From contig JAKAKR010000014.1 in the NCBI GenBank assembly GCA_021813435.1, positions 34,889-98,888 of the forward strand: a DNA stretch of 64,000 nucleotides, read 5' to 3'. Under the pieces are notes generated by a model. It made no database searches. It was not told the origin of the DNA and saw nothing but the letters and a program-made list of their open reading frames with translations. The translations under genes and the position numbers were made by a program. Of this stretch, positions 15,585-24,192 are shown one piece after another (within the stretch, counting starts at the first letter, position 1; every line of letters starts with the position of its first letter). The DNA is from Nanobdellota archaeon. GTDB lineage: Archaea > Nanobdellota > Nanobdellia > Woesearchaeales > UBA9642.

Positions 15585-16718
15585 ATGAAAACAAACGATT
15601 TGTTGAAAACAACAATGCTCGCATTCGTGGTGATGCTTGCATTGGTAAGTGTCGGATTTGTACGTGCAGACAATAATAGCACTGATCCGGTCAATACCAC
15701 ACTCAATCAGGCATTGAATGTCCGCCACGACCATCTTGCTTGTAAGGTTGACTATTCTAACACCCAACTCGACCTTATCCAGAAATATGTGACTGTGGAT
15801 CCCGCATTTGATGCTGCAAAAACGCAACTTGATGCAGACATGACCACATTAAAGACGTATCTTGACGCAGGGAACCAGACTGCATTCGATGCATTCGTGT
15901 CAACAACACTGCGCAAGGATATCCAGGATGCAAACAGCAAGGCGCAGGATGTCAAGAAGAATTTCAAGAATTACAATATCACTGATGATGCGCGCGCTAG
16001 ATTCAGGACAGATTTGAAGGCCGCAGTTGCAAACTACAACGATTGCATCAGCGACAAGGAAAAGAAGATGTCTGAAGTCATGCTGAACCATTATGAAAAT
16101 GTAGAGTCAAAGTGGGCAAAGGACACTGCAAACCTTGAGGCCAAAAATATCAGCACTGATGACATGAACGCAGTGAACGCTGAATTCCAGACAAAGCTTG
16201 ATACATTAAAAGGACTTATCGATGCAGGCAACTGGAGCGGCGCTAAAGACTATCTTGAGACATTGCGCCAGGATCATCTCCATTTCTGGGCGAGATTTGA
16301 AGAAGGACGATTGAAAGGGTACATCCAGAAGGTCGAGCCGCTTGCAGAAAAATACAACCAAACGCAAAACATCGATGATATGAAAGAGCGACTCTCTGAA
16401 ATCGAGAATTATACTGCGCCCGAATACCAATTCCAGGAAGGGGATCAGGACAGGGTCTGGGACACATTAAAGAATACTACCAAAGAACTCCAGAACACCA
16501 ACAAGGAGCTTCTCAAGCAGCAGCGCGAGCAGGAACGCGAGGATCGTAAGGACCAGCAGGAAGAAGTAAAGCAGCAGCGCGAACAGCAACGTGAGGCGGC
16601 AAAGCAACAGCAGGAAGAAGTAGAACAGCAGCGTGAACAAAACAAGGAAGCAAATGGCAATGGTTCTGAACCGCAAGGACAGGGCAATGGTTCGAATGGT
16701 TCGCGATCTGAAGAATAA
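15585..16718 (+). CDS. Secreted coiled-coil protein
   Basis: 377 residues. Signal peptide MKTNDLLKTTMLAFVVMLAL...VRA, cut near residue 28. The mature protein is almost wholly helical, with Asn-rich sequons early (NNST, NTT), three or four long helices to about residue 300, then a Gln/Glu/Arg repeat tail (KQQREQEREDRKDQQEEVKQ) and a Gly/Asn/Ser end. It is likely exported, forming a fibrous or surface-bound layer. It precedes a lipoprotein gene by 8 nt. Family not recognised; low-complexity tail makes homology searches unreliable. Confidence 0.75.
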   Translation: MKTNDLLKTTMLAFVVMLALVSVGFVRADNNSTDPVNTTLNQALNVRHDHLACKVDYSNTQLDLIQKYVTVDPAFDAAKTQLDADMTTLKTYLDAGNQTAFDAFVSTTLRKDIQDANSKAQDVKKNFKNYNITDDARARFRTDLKAAVANYNDCISDKEKKMSEVMLNHYENVESKWAKDTANLEAKNISTDDMNAVNAEFQTKLDTLKGLIDAGNWSGAKDYLETLRQDHLHFWARFEEGRLKGYIQKVEPLAEKYNQTQNIDDMKERLSEIENYTAPEYQFQEGDQDRVWDTLKNTTKELQNTNKELLKQQREQEREDRKDQQEEVKQQREQQREAAKQQQEEVEQQREQNKEANGNGSEPQGQGNGSNGSRSEE

Positions 16719-16726
16719 GAGGTGCA

Positions 16727-16975
16727 ATGAACATGAAAACCGCAACAACACTCTTCGTTATCGGCATCTTTGCCCTCGCAATCCTGGTATCTGCATGCAG
16801 CAAGGCTACACCGCCTGCAACAAACGGAAATACTGCAGCTTCCGGAAACGCTGCAACCGCAACCGGCAATGGCAACACATCTACCCTTGATGCCGGCGCA
16901 GATTCGCAGGCAAATGCCCCGTCTGACCCCGGAACACTCGACAATACCTCTGTATCGACGAGCGTTCCGCAATAA
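16727..16975 (+). CDS. Small lipoprotein
   Basis: 82 residues. A signal peptide ends in a lipobox (LVSAC at about residue 26), after which Cys would be lipid-modified. The mature part is a Thr/Ala/Asn/Gly-rich low-complexity tether (PPATNGNTAASGNAATATGN). GAGGTG lies before the ATG, 8 nt after the coiled-coil gene. It is probably a surface-anchored, possibly glycosylated spacer co-expressed with that secreted protein. No catalytic features. Confidence 0.75.
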   Translation: MNMKTATTLFVIGIFALAILVSACSKATPPATNGNTAASGNAATATGNGNTSTLDAGADSQANAPSDPGTLDNTSVSTSVPQ

Positions 16976-17040
16976 ACACCAGAATTTTTTCTTTTTATCT
17001 TTTTATTCTTTCATTCTTTCTTTCCACTACTTTTTTATAT
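16976..17040 (+). terminator. T-rich archaeal terminator region
   Basis: After the lipoprotein stop comes a long T-tract region (TTTTTTCTTTTTATCTTTTT and more) without a hairpin, the usual form of an archaeal terminator. Its end doubles as the TTTTTTATAT promoter of the next gene. Confidence 0.5.
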
Positions 17041-17060
17041 GCATGCATGTTGCAGGGTTC

Positions 17061-17507
17061 ATGGTCAAGGGAAAATTCGGGCGATTCTGGACTCATGCAG
17101 TCGAGCGATTGTTTGACCTTGACAAGATCACTTTCGAGGATATCCTCATCAGGGAATCAGTGATCGGAGATATCATGGATTTTGCGCAGGAAAACCATCC
17201 CAAAGAATTTGTCGCATTCTTCCATGGCATCATCAGAAAAAAGCAGCTCATCATCGATGCTCTGGTCTATAATGAATTCTCTGCCTCAGAGAATTCTGCA
17301 GCGCCGATCTTCCACTTTGCAGACAAGAGCTTTTATGGCAGTGTCCACAGCCATCCTGGCCCGAGCAACAGGCCTTCGCGCGCAGACATCAGTTTTTTTC
17401 ACAAGACCGGAATAATCCATGCCATTATCTGCAGGCCTTACACGCGCGAATCAGTGCGATTCTACACGCAAAATGGCGAACCAGTAACTATTAAAACAAT
17501 CCCTTAA
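17061..17507 (+). CDS. JAMM/MPN domain metalloprotease-like protein
   Basis: 148 residues from the ATG at 17061 (MVKGKFGRFW), about 25 nt after TTTTTTATAT; the long track ORF upstream overlaps the lipoprotein gene in another frame. HSHPGPSNRPSRADISFF is the JAMM signature (HxHP...SxxD), and an upstream Glu in ENHPKEFVAFFHG is the likely catalytic acid. JAMM proteins cleave isopeptide bonds, for example of SAMP/ubiquitin-like modifiers in archaea. It may instead be a related zinc hydrolase. It precedes the U32 gene by 13 nt, probably one operon. Confidence 0.85.
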   Translation: MVKGKFGRFWTHAVERLFDLDKITFEDILIRESVIGDIMDFAQENHPKEFVAFFHGIIRKKQLIIDALVYNEFSASENSAAPIFHFADKSFYGSVHSHPGPSNRPSRADISFFHKTGIIHAIICRPYTRESVRFYTQNGEPVTIKTIP

Positions 17508-17520
17508 TCGGTACGGTATC

Positions 17521-18807
17521 ATGAAACAAAAAACCCGTGCATCCCTGCAATCCTGTCCGAAGATTCTTGCGCCTGCCGGGGATTTCATTGCACTGCAGGC
17601 AGCACTTGCCGCAGGTGCTGACGAGATCTATTTTGGCATCAAGGGACTCAATATGCGTGCAGGCGCAAAAAATTTCTCATTGCAGGATATGAAGACCATT
17701 GCAGCGCAATGCCATGCGCGAGGGGCAAAAGCGCTTCTTGCGCTCAACACCATTGTCTACGAACATGAGGAACGCATGGTCGCAAAAATATTGCGCGCAG
17801 CAAAATCTGCAGGAATCGATGCAGTGATCGCCTGGGACCAAAGCGTCATCCAGGAATGTGTCGCGCGCAAAATCCCTGTCCATCTCTCGACGCAAAACAG
17901 CATCAGCAATTACGCATCCCTTGCATTTGCAAAAAAGAACATCCGAACGCTCAGACGAGTGGTGCTTGCGCGCGAATGCAACCTTAAGGATATTAAATCC
18001 ATCATCGCAAAGATCAGGAAGAACAGGCTCAATGTCGAGATCGAGGTCTTTATCCATGGCGCGATGTGCATTGCAGTATCCGGGCGATGTTTCATGAGTC
18101 ACGAACTGTTCAACAAAAGCGCAAACCGCGGGGAATGCCTGCAACCCTGCAGGAGAAAATACACTGTCACGCTCCATGATCGTGAAGAGCAGCACGCGAT
18201 CGAACTCGGCGATGATTATGTCATGAGCCCTAAGGATCTTTGCACCATTGATTTTATCGATCAGTTGATCGATGCAGGAATCGAGGTCTTCAAGATCGAG
18301 GGCAGAAACCGCAGCCCGGAATATGTCGCGACAACAGTTGAAGAATACCGCAGAATCATCGAGTATTATCTTGCGCATCGCGCAGAAATAAAACGCAACG
18401 CAGATGCGCGTCGCGCGTTTACTGCGCTCAAGAAATCCGCGCGTATGCAGCTGGAAACTGTCTATCATCGCGGCTTTTCATCAGGATTTTATCTGGGAAA
18501 ACCCGTCGATGAATACACGAAAGAATATGGGAGCAGCGCTGCAGAGAAAAAAGATTATGTCGGAAAAATCATCAATTACTATGCAAAACCCGGTGTTGCG
18601 CTTGTCAAGATAGAATCTACATCCATTGCTGCAGGGGATGCAGTGATGATTCAAGGAACAACAACTGGCGTTTTCCGGCAGAAATTAGGAACAGTGCTCC
18701 ATGATGCTGTGGCAGTGCCCAAAGCAGTGAAGGGTATGGAGGTCAGTTTCAAGACTGAAAAACTCGCGCGCAAGAATGATCTCGTCTATAAGATCAGCAG
18801 ACGATAA
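17521..18807 (+). CDS. Peptidase U32 family protein (tRNA/rRNA hydroxylation type)
   Basis: 428 residues. LAPAGDFIALQAALAAGADE opens the TIM-barrel-like domain. VFIHGAMCIAVSGRCFMS is the U32 signature, with Cys clusters continuing in GECLQPCRRKY, and FKIEGRNRSPEYV follows. U32 members TrhP and RlhA are needed for 5-hydroxylation of tRNA wobble uridine or 23S rRNA cytidine and carry an Fe-S cluster on these cysteines. The C-terminal beta domain is present. Which RNA is modified here is not known. Transcribed with the JAMM gene. Confidence 0.88.
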   Translation: MKQKTRASLQSCPKILAPAGDFIALQAALAAGADEIYFGIKGLNMRAGAKNFSLQDMKTIAAQCHARGAKALLALNTIVYEHEERMVAKILRAAKSAGIDAVIAWDQSVIQECVARKIPVHLSTQNSISNYASLAFAKKNIRTLRRVVLARECNLKDIKSIIAKIRKNRLNVEIEVFIHGAMCIAVSGRCFMSHELFNKSANRGECLQPCRRKYTVTLHDREEQHAIELGDDYVMSPKDLCTIDFIDQLIDAGIEVFKIEGRNRSPEYVATTVEEYRRIIEYYLAHRAEIKRNADARRAFTALKKSARMQLETVYHRGFSSGFYLGKPVDEYTKEYGSSAAEKKDYVGKIINYYAKPGVALVKIESTSIAAGDAVMIQGTTTGVFRQKLGTVLHDAVAVPKAVKGMEVSFKTEKLARKNDLVYKISRR

Positions 18808-18857
18808 TTGCAAAAGAACTATGCCGTATGCGTTTGATCCCCACGTTTGTTATGGCA

Positions 18858-19217
18858 TTATTGCCGTTTCTCGACAAGATGCTGGTATCCCTTGATAACT
18901 ATTTTTGTGCCTTCGTGGGTGATAAAGATTTCCTCGAGATCATTGACGACAATATCATTGCCCTCAAGATAATAGGATACATTGAGTCCGATGATGCGGA
19001 TCTTTTCAGTATTAGTGAATTCATAGGTGAGTGCCGGAAATTCCCCTGTCTTGTGGGGGTTATTGACAGTGTAGAGCCTGATGGTTGCAGTCTTGTATTC
19101 TGCGCCATCGGCCGAGGGAGTCCTGCTGATAAGAACGCTTGTTGTTTTCTGTTTGATAACAGGATCTTTTGGATTTTTGATAATTTTTAATTTTGGTCCG
19201 AATAATTTTTTGAGCAT
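18858..19217 (-). CDS. Hypothetical protein, 119 aa
   Basis: Chosen over the overlapping plus-strand ORF 18828-19190 because of a TATA-like TTTAAA about 28 nt before this ATG and a balanced protein. It begins MLKKLFGPKLKIIKNP and is rich in beta strands (KTATIRLYTVNN, TYEFTNTEKIRIIGLNVSYY, TKIVIKGYQHLVE). The basic N-terminus could bind nucleic acid. Family not recognised. Stand-alone, convergent with the U32 gene. Confidence 0.55.
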   Translation of the reverse strand: MLKKLFGPKLKIIKNPKDPVIKQKTTSVLISRTPSADGAEYKTATIRLYTVNNPHKTGEFPALTYEFTNTEKIRIIGLNVSYYLEGNDIVVNDLEEIFITHEGTKIVIKGYQHLVEKRQ

Positions 19218-19421
19218 AACATCTTCATATAAACTTTGTTTAAATAGTTTATGATTATTCGACAGCTATGAAGTGGTGGTGGCAGTAAGGAAATAATGCT
19301 GTGAAACCAGAGTATGACAGATATCGCAGTAGAGATAGTGTAAACGGAATGGAAAGGCCCGGACTTAGTTGTATGAGCAATTCTCAAGTATGTTCCAAGT
19401 ATCTTCTTGGTGAAATTTTTT

Positions 19422-21248
19422 TTATCTACGTGATTTTCCTATCTGCTCATTCCATAATCGCGCGTAGAGTCCGCTTTTGCGGATAAGTTTCTGATGGGTC
19501 CCTATTTCACAAATTTTCCCATGCTCAAGAACGTGGATAGTGTCTGCATGCGCAATCGTTGATAAGCGATGCGCAATCATGATAATAATGATGTGCGGTC
19601 GCTCCTTTCTGATCCGCTCGATTGTTCTTGTGATGGTACGTTCAGTGATTGAATCTAGACTGCTTGTCGCTTCGTCAAAGATGAGAATGTCAGGATTTCT
19701 TAAGAGTGCTCGGGCGATTGCAAGGCGTTGACGTTCTCCGCCGGAAATCTTAATGCCGCCCTCACCAATTTTAGTGTTTAATCCTTTGCCTCCCCGTTCA
19801 ATGATTGAAGTGATTGATGCAAGCCTTAACGCTTCAAGACACGCCGCATCTGTCGCATCAGGCTGGATAAATAATAGGTTTTCCCTGATGGTTCCTGCAA
19901 AAAGTTGCGTATCCTGTGATACAATACCGACATGCTTTCTGAACGCATCATAATCAATGGTTTTGGCATCAATCGCATTGATAAGGATTTTTCCACTGTT
20001 TGGCGTATAGAGTCCGATGAGTAATTTGATAATAGTGCTCTTGCCTGACCCGGATTGTCCTGCAAACGCAACAGTTGTCCCGCGCTTGATGGTAAATGTC
20101 ACATGAGTGATTGACGCATCAAGACTGCTCGGATAATGGAATGAAACATCCTTGAATACAATCTCATCTGCGCTGGAAAGGATCCTTGCATTCTTTGGTT
20201 TTCGTTCTGGGGGTATACGTAATGTCTCTTCAAGTTGGTCATAACTTGCACGCGCTTCCTGATATTGTTGCAGAACATCGCCAAGATTTCCGAGCGGCCC
20301 GAATACAAAAAAGGAGTAGATCATGAGCGTAAAGAACGCGCCGATTGTGATCCCGTGGTAATAGATCAGTGCAAGCATAATCAGGAGGATGACTGATCGC
20401 GTAAGATTCACGATTGTTCCTTGGATGAAACTGAGTTTGCGTACAAGTTTTATCTTTTTCAATTCGAGATGCATGATCTTGTCATTGCTGCTGTTGAGAC
20501 GATGGATCTCTTGAGTTTCAAGCCCTAAGCTTTTTACAAGCTCTACATTACGTAATGTTTCAGTCGTCATTCCTGCAAGTTCACGCGATTCGGCAAGGAT
20601 GCTTTTTTGCGCTTCGCGGATGCGTTTGCTGATGACAATTGACGCGATCGCGATAATTGGGATGCTGCACAAAAATGCGACTCCGATGACCCAATGGGTT
20701 GCAAATGAATAGATGAGAACAAAAATCACGCCGATCATTGAGAAAAAAACTACATTGATGAGTCCAGTAATCGCGTTTTGCATGTCAAGCTTTGCTTTCT
20801 GGAGTATCTGGAGCAATTCTCCGGACCGTTGATCCTCAAAGATCGCGTAGGGCAATGAAAGCACATGATGCACACTTTTTGCGTAGAGCGATGTCCCAAC
20901 TTTTTGGCTCATGACATTGACATAATAGTCCTGAAAATTTTTTGCGATACGGGACACTAATGCTGCCCCAACTGCTGCAAGGAGCAGTAACATGACGCCT
21001 CGAAAGAACGCTGATCGGGTAAGATTTGCAAAATTAGTCGCATAATTATCGACGATTATTCGTAGGATGAGCGGGTCAAGTAATGAGAATACCTGATTTA
21101 TCGTCGCAAGAAGTAACGCAAGAGCTAATAGCCAGCGGTATTCTTTCAGATATGAAAAAATTTTTCGTAAATGACTCTGCTTTTGGTCTGGTCGGGTTTT
21201 CAGATTTTTCTGAGTTTTTTGGTCCTTCGAGGTTTTGCGGTCTTGCAT
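19422..21248 (-). CDS. ABC exporter half-transporter (MsbA/Mdl type)
   Basis: 608 residues, fused membrane and ATPase domains. After a basic, Lys/Gln-rich start come six membrane helices (about 40-325), then the nucleotide-binding domain: GQSGSGKST (Walker A), VSQDTQLF (Q-loop), ISGGERQRLAIARA (signature), ILIFDEATSSLDS (Walker B) and IAHRLSTI (H-loop). All catalytic residues are present. It would work as a homodimer exporting lipid, peptide or drug. Stand-alone with a TATA box near 21332-21345. Confidence 0.92.
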   Translation of the reverse strand: MQDRKTSKDQKTQKNLKTRPDQKQSHLRKIFSYLKEYRWLLALALLLATINQVFSLLDPLILRIIVDNYATNFANLTRSAFFRGVMLLLLAAVGAALVSRIAKNFQDYYVNVMSQKVGTSLYAKSVHHVLSLPYAIFEDQRSGELLQILQKAKLDMQNAITGLINVVFFSMIGVIFVLIYSFATHWVIGVAFLCSIPIIAIASIVISKRIREAQKSILAESRELAGMTTETLRNVELVKSLGLETQEIHRLNSSNDKIMHLELKKIKLVRKLSFIQGTIVNLTRSVILLIMLALIYYHGITIGAFFTLMIYSFFVFGPLGNLGDVLQQYQEARASYDQLEETLRIPPERKPKNARILSSADEIVFKDVSFHYPSSLDASITHVTFTIKRGTTVAFAGQSGSGKSTIIKLLIGLYTPNSGKILINAIDAKTIDYDAFRKHVGIVSQDTQLFAGTIRENLLFIQPDATDAACLEALRLASITSIIERGGKGLNTKIGEGGIKISGGERQRLAIARALLRNPDILIFDEATSSLDSITERTITRTIERIRKERPHIIIIMIAHRLSTIAHADTIHVLEHGKICEIGTHQKLIRKSGLYARLWNEQIGKSRR

Positions 21249-21331
21249 AGAGTTACGATTTTTTTATGATTTTATTGAATTTTTTGTTTTACAGATTTTT
21301 TCCCCTAAGAGGATACTTGCGATAGTTGGTA

Positions 21332-21345
21332 TCTTTTATATAGTT
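21332..21345 (-). promoter_or_regulatory. TATA box of the ABC exporter gene
   Basis: The minus strand reads ACTATATAAAAG, about 90 nt before the ATG at 21248, leaving a leader of roughly 60 nt. Confidence 0.5.
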
Positions 21346-21457
21346 TTTCATAAGATTTAAAAAACATACAGAATTTACCATACTATAACAGCAGCATCAC
21401 AAAAAATAGACCCCAAAAAAGATAGAATAGGTTCAATAAAAGACAAGTTCAAAAAAG

Positions 21458-22234
21458 ATGACAAAACTCATTTCATGGAATGTGAATGGACTGCGCGCAG
21501 TGCTCCAGAAAGGATTTCTTAAATATCTTGAGAAAGAGGACGCGGATATCGTCTGCCTGCAGGAGACAAAACTGGACCATGAAAAAACCATCCCCTTCAA
21601 GGATTATCCCTATGTCTATTGGAGCTGTGCAGACAAGAAAGGATACAGCGGGACTGCCGTACTCTCGAAGATAAAACCGCTCCACGCGTATTACGGGATA
21701 ACACTGCAGGACCATGATCATGATGATCCTGATGATCCTGAAGGACGCATCATCACCCTTGAGTTTGCAGCATATTTTCTCGTCACAGTCTATACGCCGA
21801 ACTCGCAGCGCGGGCTTTTGCGCCTTGCATACCGCAAGAAATGGGACAAGGAATTCCTGGCGTTTCTCAAACAGCTGGAAAAGAAAAAACCCATCATCTT
21901 TTGCGGTGATCTGAATGTTGCGCATCAACCGATCGATCTTGCGCATCCTGCGTCAAACTATAACAAGACCGCAGGGTACACCCAGACAGAGATCGACGGC
22001 TTTGATCAGCTCATCGCTGCCGGATTCATCGATACATTCCGCGTGTTCCACAAAGAATCCGGACAGTACTCTTGGTGGAGTTATATGTTCAATGCGCGGC
22101 AGAAGAATGTCGGGTGGCGGATTGACTATTTTTGCGTCTCAAAAACGCTTAAGCCAAAACTTGTCGACGCATTTATTCGTCCTGAGATCATGGGCTCGGA
22201 TCATGCGCCTGTCGGACTCATACTCAAAGATTAA
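21458..22234 (+). CDS. xth: Exodeoxyribonuclease III / AP endonuclease
   Basis: 258 residues, the usual ExoIII length. Motifs in order: LISWNVNGLRAV, CLQETKL (metal Glu), YTPNSQRG, FCGDLNVAH (GDLN), YSWWSY, WRIDYF and the terminal GSDHAPVGL (catalytic His). It cuts DNA 5' of abasic sites in base excision repair and would act after the inosine/uracil glycosylase at 3804. Stand-alone on the plus strand. Confidence 0.95.
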   Translation: MTKLISWNVNGLRAVLQKGFLKYLEKEDADIVCLQETKLDHEKTIPFKDYPYVYWSCADKKGYSGTAVLSKIKPLHAYYGITLQDHDHDDPDDPEGRIITLEFAAYFLVTVYTPNSQRGLLRLAYRKKWDKEFLAFLKQLEKKKPIIFCGDLNVAHQPIDLAHPASNYNKTAGYTQTEIDGFDQLIAAGFIDTFRVFHKESGQYSWWSYMFNARQKNVGWRIDYFCVSKTLKPKLVDAFIRPEIMGSDHAPVGLILKD

Positions 22235-22282
22235 CTCTCTTTCTTTCTCTTTCCTTCTTGTTATTTTTCTTTATCCTTCCTG
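22235..22282 (+). terminator. Pyrimidine-rich terminator between convergent genes
   Basis: CTCTTTCTTTCTCTTTCC and TTATTTTTCTTTATCC follow the xth stop, giving T-tracts on the plus strand. There is no hairpin, as expected in archaea. Confidence 0.45.
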
Positions 22283-22783
22283 TTATTTTCGATTTTTTGT
22301 TTTCAGACTTTTGGGACGCACTGAGACATGCTGGAATTGTTTTTTTAGTTTCTCGTGGAGTGCAAGGAATTTTTTTCTGTTGATTGCGACACGCTTCCAG
22401 CGTTCGATCTCAATATGGTCCTTTGCGTCACGCGGGATGATATGGAAATGTGCGTGAAAGACGTATTGTCCTGCGCTCTTCCCATTATTGAGCAGAACAT
22501 TGCACCCGCCGTGGGTCTTGGTGATAATGCGCGCTGCAAGCTGCACGTGGTCAATAACATCATGCAGTACTTCTGGTGGCATGTTTGTCAGTTCAGGATA
22601 ATGCGCTTTGGGAATGACAAGAATATGCGCGTCCTTGCCCTGGGGCAAATCCTCGGATTGGAATGCGATCGAGTGTCTGGTCCTGTGCAGTGTGAGAAAG
22701 GGGAGTCCGTTGGCGTGCGTCTGGCTCTTTCCTTTCACGAATCTGCAGAATTTGCAGGTGGTTTGCTTGTTTTTTGGCAGCAT
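22283..22783 (-). CDS. HIT family hydrolase
   Basis: 166 residues from the ATG at 22783 (MLPKNKQTTCKFC); GAGGT, overlapping the upstream stop, gives the ribosome site, so the longer track start is unlikely. CKFCRF may bind zinc. HILVIPKAHYPELTNM, NNGKSAGQYVFHAHFHIIPR carry the HIT triad HAHFH. HIT proteins hydrolyse nucleotide phosphoramidates or dinucleoside polyphosphates. Translationally coupled to the LMW phosphatase. The basic C-terminal tail is unusual. Confidence 0.9.
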   Translation of the reverse strand: MLPKNKQTTCKFCRFVKGKSQTHANGLPFLTLHRTRHSIAFQSEDLPQGKDAHILVIPKAHYPELTNMPPEVLHDVIDHVQLAARIITKTHGGCNVLLNNGKSAGQYVFHAHFHIIPRDAKDHIEIERWKRVAINRKKFLALHEKLKKQFQHVSVRPKSLKTKNRK

Positions 22784-22787
22784 CTTT

Positions 22788-23297
22788 TTACCTCTTCTCT
22801 TCATTATTTGCGGTATTATTATTTTCTTGATACGCGCCAATATGCGCAAAAAATGCCGGCATAGCGTCGTTGATATATGTCACGGTTTTTTGCAGATGCG
22901 CCTGGCGTTTCGGGATGTTGGTGTTCGGGTCGTCCATGACATCTCCTAAATCCAATACTGATGTTTCGGTGTTATAACAGATCTTATTGAATAGTGGCGC
23001 GTGGATTCCGAATTCTTCTTTGAGCAGTTCCTGATGATAGGACGCCATTGCAACGACAATATCGGCGGCATGCACTATTTCTGCAGTGATCTGGCGTTGG
23101 ATATGGTCTGTCGGGTCGATATCAAATGTATGAAGAGTCGCAAGCGTTGTAGGATCTATGGGTTCAGGAGTTGCGATAGTTCCTGCAGAACTTATGGAGA
23201 ATTCGTTGAGATGATGCGCGGTGCAGTAGTGTTTTGCGCAGTACTCAGCGCTCATGCTCCGGAATATGTTTCCCGTGCAGATAAAAAGAATATTCAT
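22788..23297 (-). CDS. Low-molecular-weight protein tyrosine phosphatase family
   Basis: 169 residues. ILFICTGNIFRSMSAEY is the P-loop (CX5RS) at the N-terminus and VMDDPN gives the general-acid Asp loop. In between is the expected SAGT segment. Members are tyrosine phosphatases or arsenate reductases; the single P-loop Cys does not decide. Upstream of and coupled to the HIT hydrolase. Confidence 0.9.
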   Translation of the reverse strand: MNILFICTGNIFRSMSAEYCAKHYCTAHHLNEFSISSAGTIATPEPIDPTTLATLHTFDIDPTDHIQRQITAEIVHAADIVVAMASYHQELLKEEFGIHAPLFNKICYNTETSVLDLGDVMDDPNTNIPKRQAHLQKTVTYINDAMPAFFAHIGAYQENNNTANNEEKR

Positions 23298-23417
23298 ATC
23301 CGATTATTCTATGCAACTTTTATAAAGGTATTCTTTTGGTTCTGGATTTTTTGCGGGAAAGAATGCGATGATCAAATGCACCAGAATCGCGTTATTGCGC
23401 TATGAAGATGATTCTCA

Positions 23418-23594
23418 TCAATGCCTGCCGCAGGAACAGACACCATATTTCTGGCAGGTTCCCCTACAGAGTTGCGGACTTTCTTCGCTATATCCGACGA
23501 CTGTACTTTGATAGATGGAGCTACTGCTTGCATGGCTAGCATGATAGCTTGATTGCTGATATACTCCACTGCCGCTGCGTTGGTATTCGACCAT
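23418..23594 (-). CDS. Possible 58-aa Ser/Tyr/Cys-rich peptide
   Basis: The ATG at 23594 lies about 25 nt after a TATA box (ATTTATAAAT), so it would be leaderless. The peptide reads MVEYQRSGSGVYQQSSYHAS, then Ser-rich, and ends with a cysteine motif CRGTCQKYGVCSCGRH that could bind metal. An overlapping frame (23372-23608, TTG or GTG start) also stays open and gives a more ordinary-looking protein, so the true frame is uncertain. The operator-like palindrome at 23601-23615 sits between TATA and start. Confidence 0.35.
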   Translation of the reverse strand: MVEYQRSGSGVYQQSSYHASHASSSSIYQSTVVGYSEESPQLCRGTCQKYGVCSCGRH

Positions 23595-23600
23595 GCTGAA

Positions 23601-23615
23601 GTTAACAATTGTTAA
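23601..23615. promoter_or_regulatory. Operator-like palindrome TTAACAATTGTTAA
   Basis: A perfect 14-bp palindrome directly between the TATA box (23615-23624) and the ATG at 23594. It differs at one base of 15 from the site at 30351-30365 in front of the VOC operon. Confidence 0.55.
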
Positions 23616-23701
23616 TTTATAAATGTTGTGGTGCTGTTGCAATATACTATCCTTTACCCCACTCAAAACCCTCAGGGATACCGCAGTGATGCCGATCCTA
23701 T

Positions 23702-24130
23702 TCAATCAAAATGATCCTCGTAAGAAAAATTCTTGCGGAATCCCTCAAAAGTGCAACCCTGCTTTTTCTCGATGATATTTCCGTCGAGAAAATCACGGTA
23801 GCGATTGACGAGATTGCAGCAGTCGGTGCATCGCCGGAAATCTGTTCCGATCTCGATCTGGAATTCCTTCTCATTGATCTTGACCAATCGCGTCGGTGTT
23901 GTCGATTCCTGCGTGAAGTAATTATGGATATTTTCGACAAACCGATTGTCAGTGATGGCCTCAGAAAGCGTCAAATGCAGGATGCATCTTTTCGGCGCAG
24001 TCATCTGCACGAATTCCTTGGTGGCATGCATGCACCTTCCAGTCTTCATCTTCCGGATATTCTCTTCTTTTGCCTGCAAAGCGGATTTTGATATCTTGAG
24101 GCTCCCGTCAGGATTGAATGCAAACATCAT
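23702..24130 (-). CDS. Hypothetical protein with CxxCC motif
   Basis: 142 residues from ATG 24130 (MMFAFNPDGSLKIS). The track start at 24196 is a TTG before the TATA-like CTTTTATAGG (near 24150), so a leaderless transcript from the ATG is more likely. It has basic stretches (EENIRKMKTGRCMHATKEF) and the segment RCTDCCNLVNRYRDFL, a possible metal or nucleic-acid site. Alternating beta and alpha elements follow CILHLTLSEAI. Not recognised. Confidence 0.55.
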   Translation of the reverse strand: MMFAFNPDGSLKISKSALQAKEENIRKMKTGRCMHATKEFVQMTAPKRCILHLTLSEAITDNRFVENIHNYFTQESTTPTRLVKINEKEFQIEIGTDFRRCTDCCNLVNRYRDFLDGNIIEKKQGCTFEGFRKNFSYEDHFD

Positions 24131-24192
24131 GGACGCGAGCAGTGGTCCTATAAAAGTGTTTTGGATCTGACGCAAGCTATTATCGCAAGGCG

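Noticed and set aside
16445-16972. 175-aa cysteine-rich ORF opposite the coiled-coil gene
   Set aside because: A reading-frame artefact of the repetitive Gln/Glu/Arg codons on the other strand.
17677-18468. 263-aa minus-strand ORF opposite the U32 gene
   Set aside because: It is a shadow of a clear U32 gene, with no promoter or ribosome site and no recognisable motif.
18828-19190. 120-aa plus-strand ORF overlapping 18858-19217
   Set aside because: The minus-strand frame has a TATA box and a balanced protein; this one begins inside the U32 downstream region without either.
23372-23608. 78-aa minus-strand ORF with TTG start
   Set aside because: Its start lies inside the palindrome and before the expected transcript start. 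It is kept only as an alternative frame to the 58-aa peptide.
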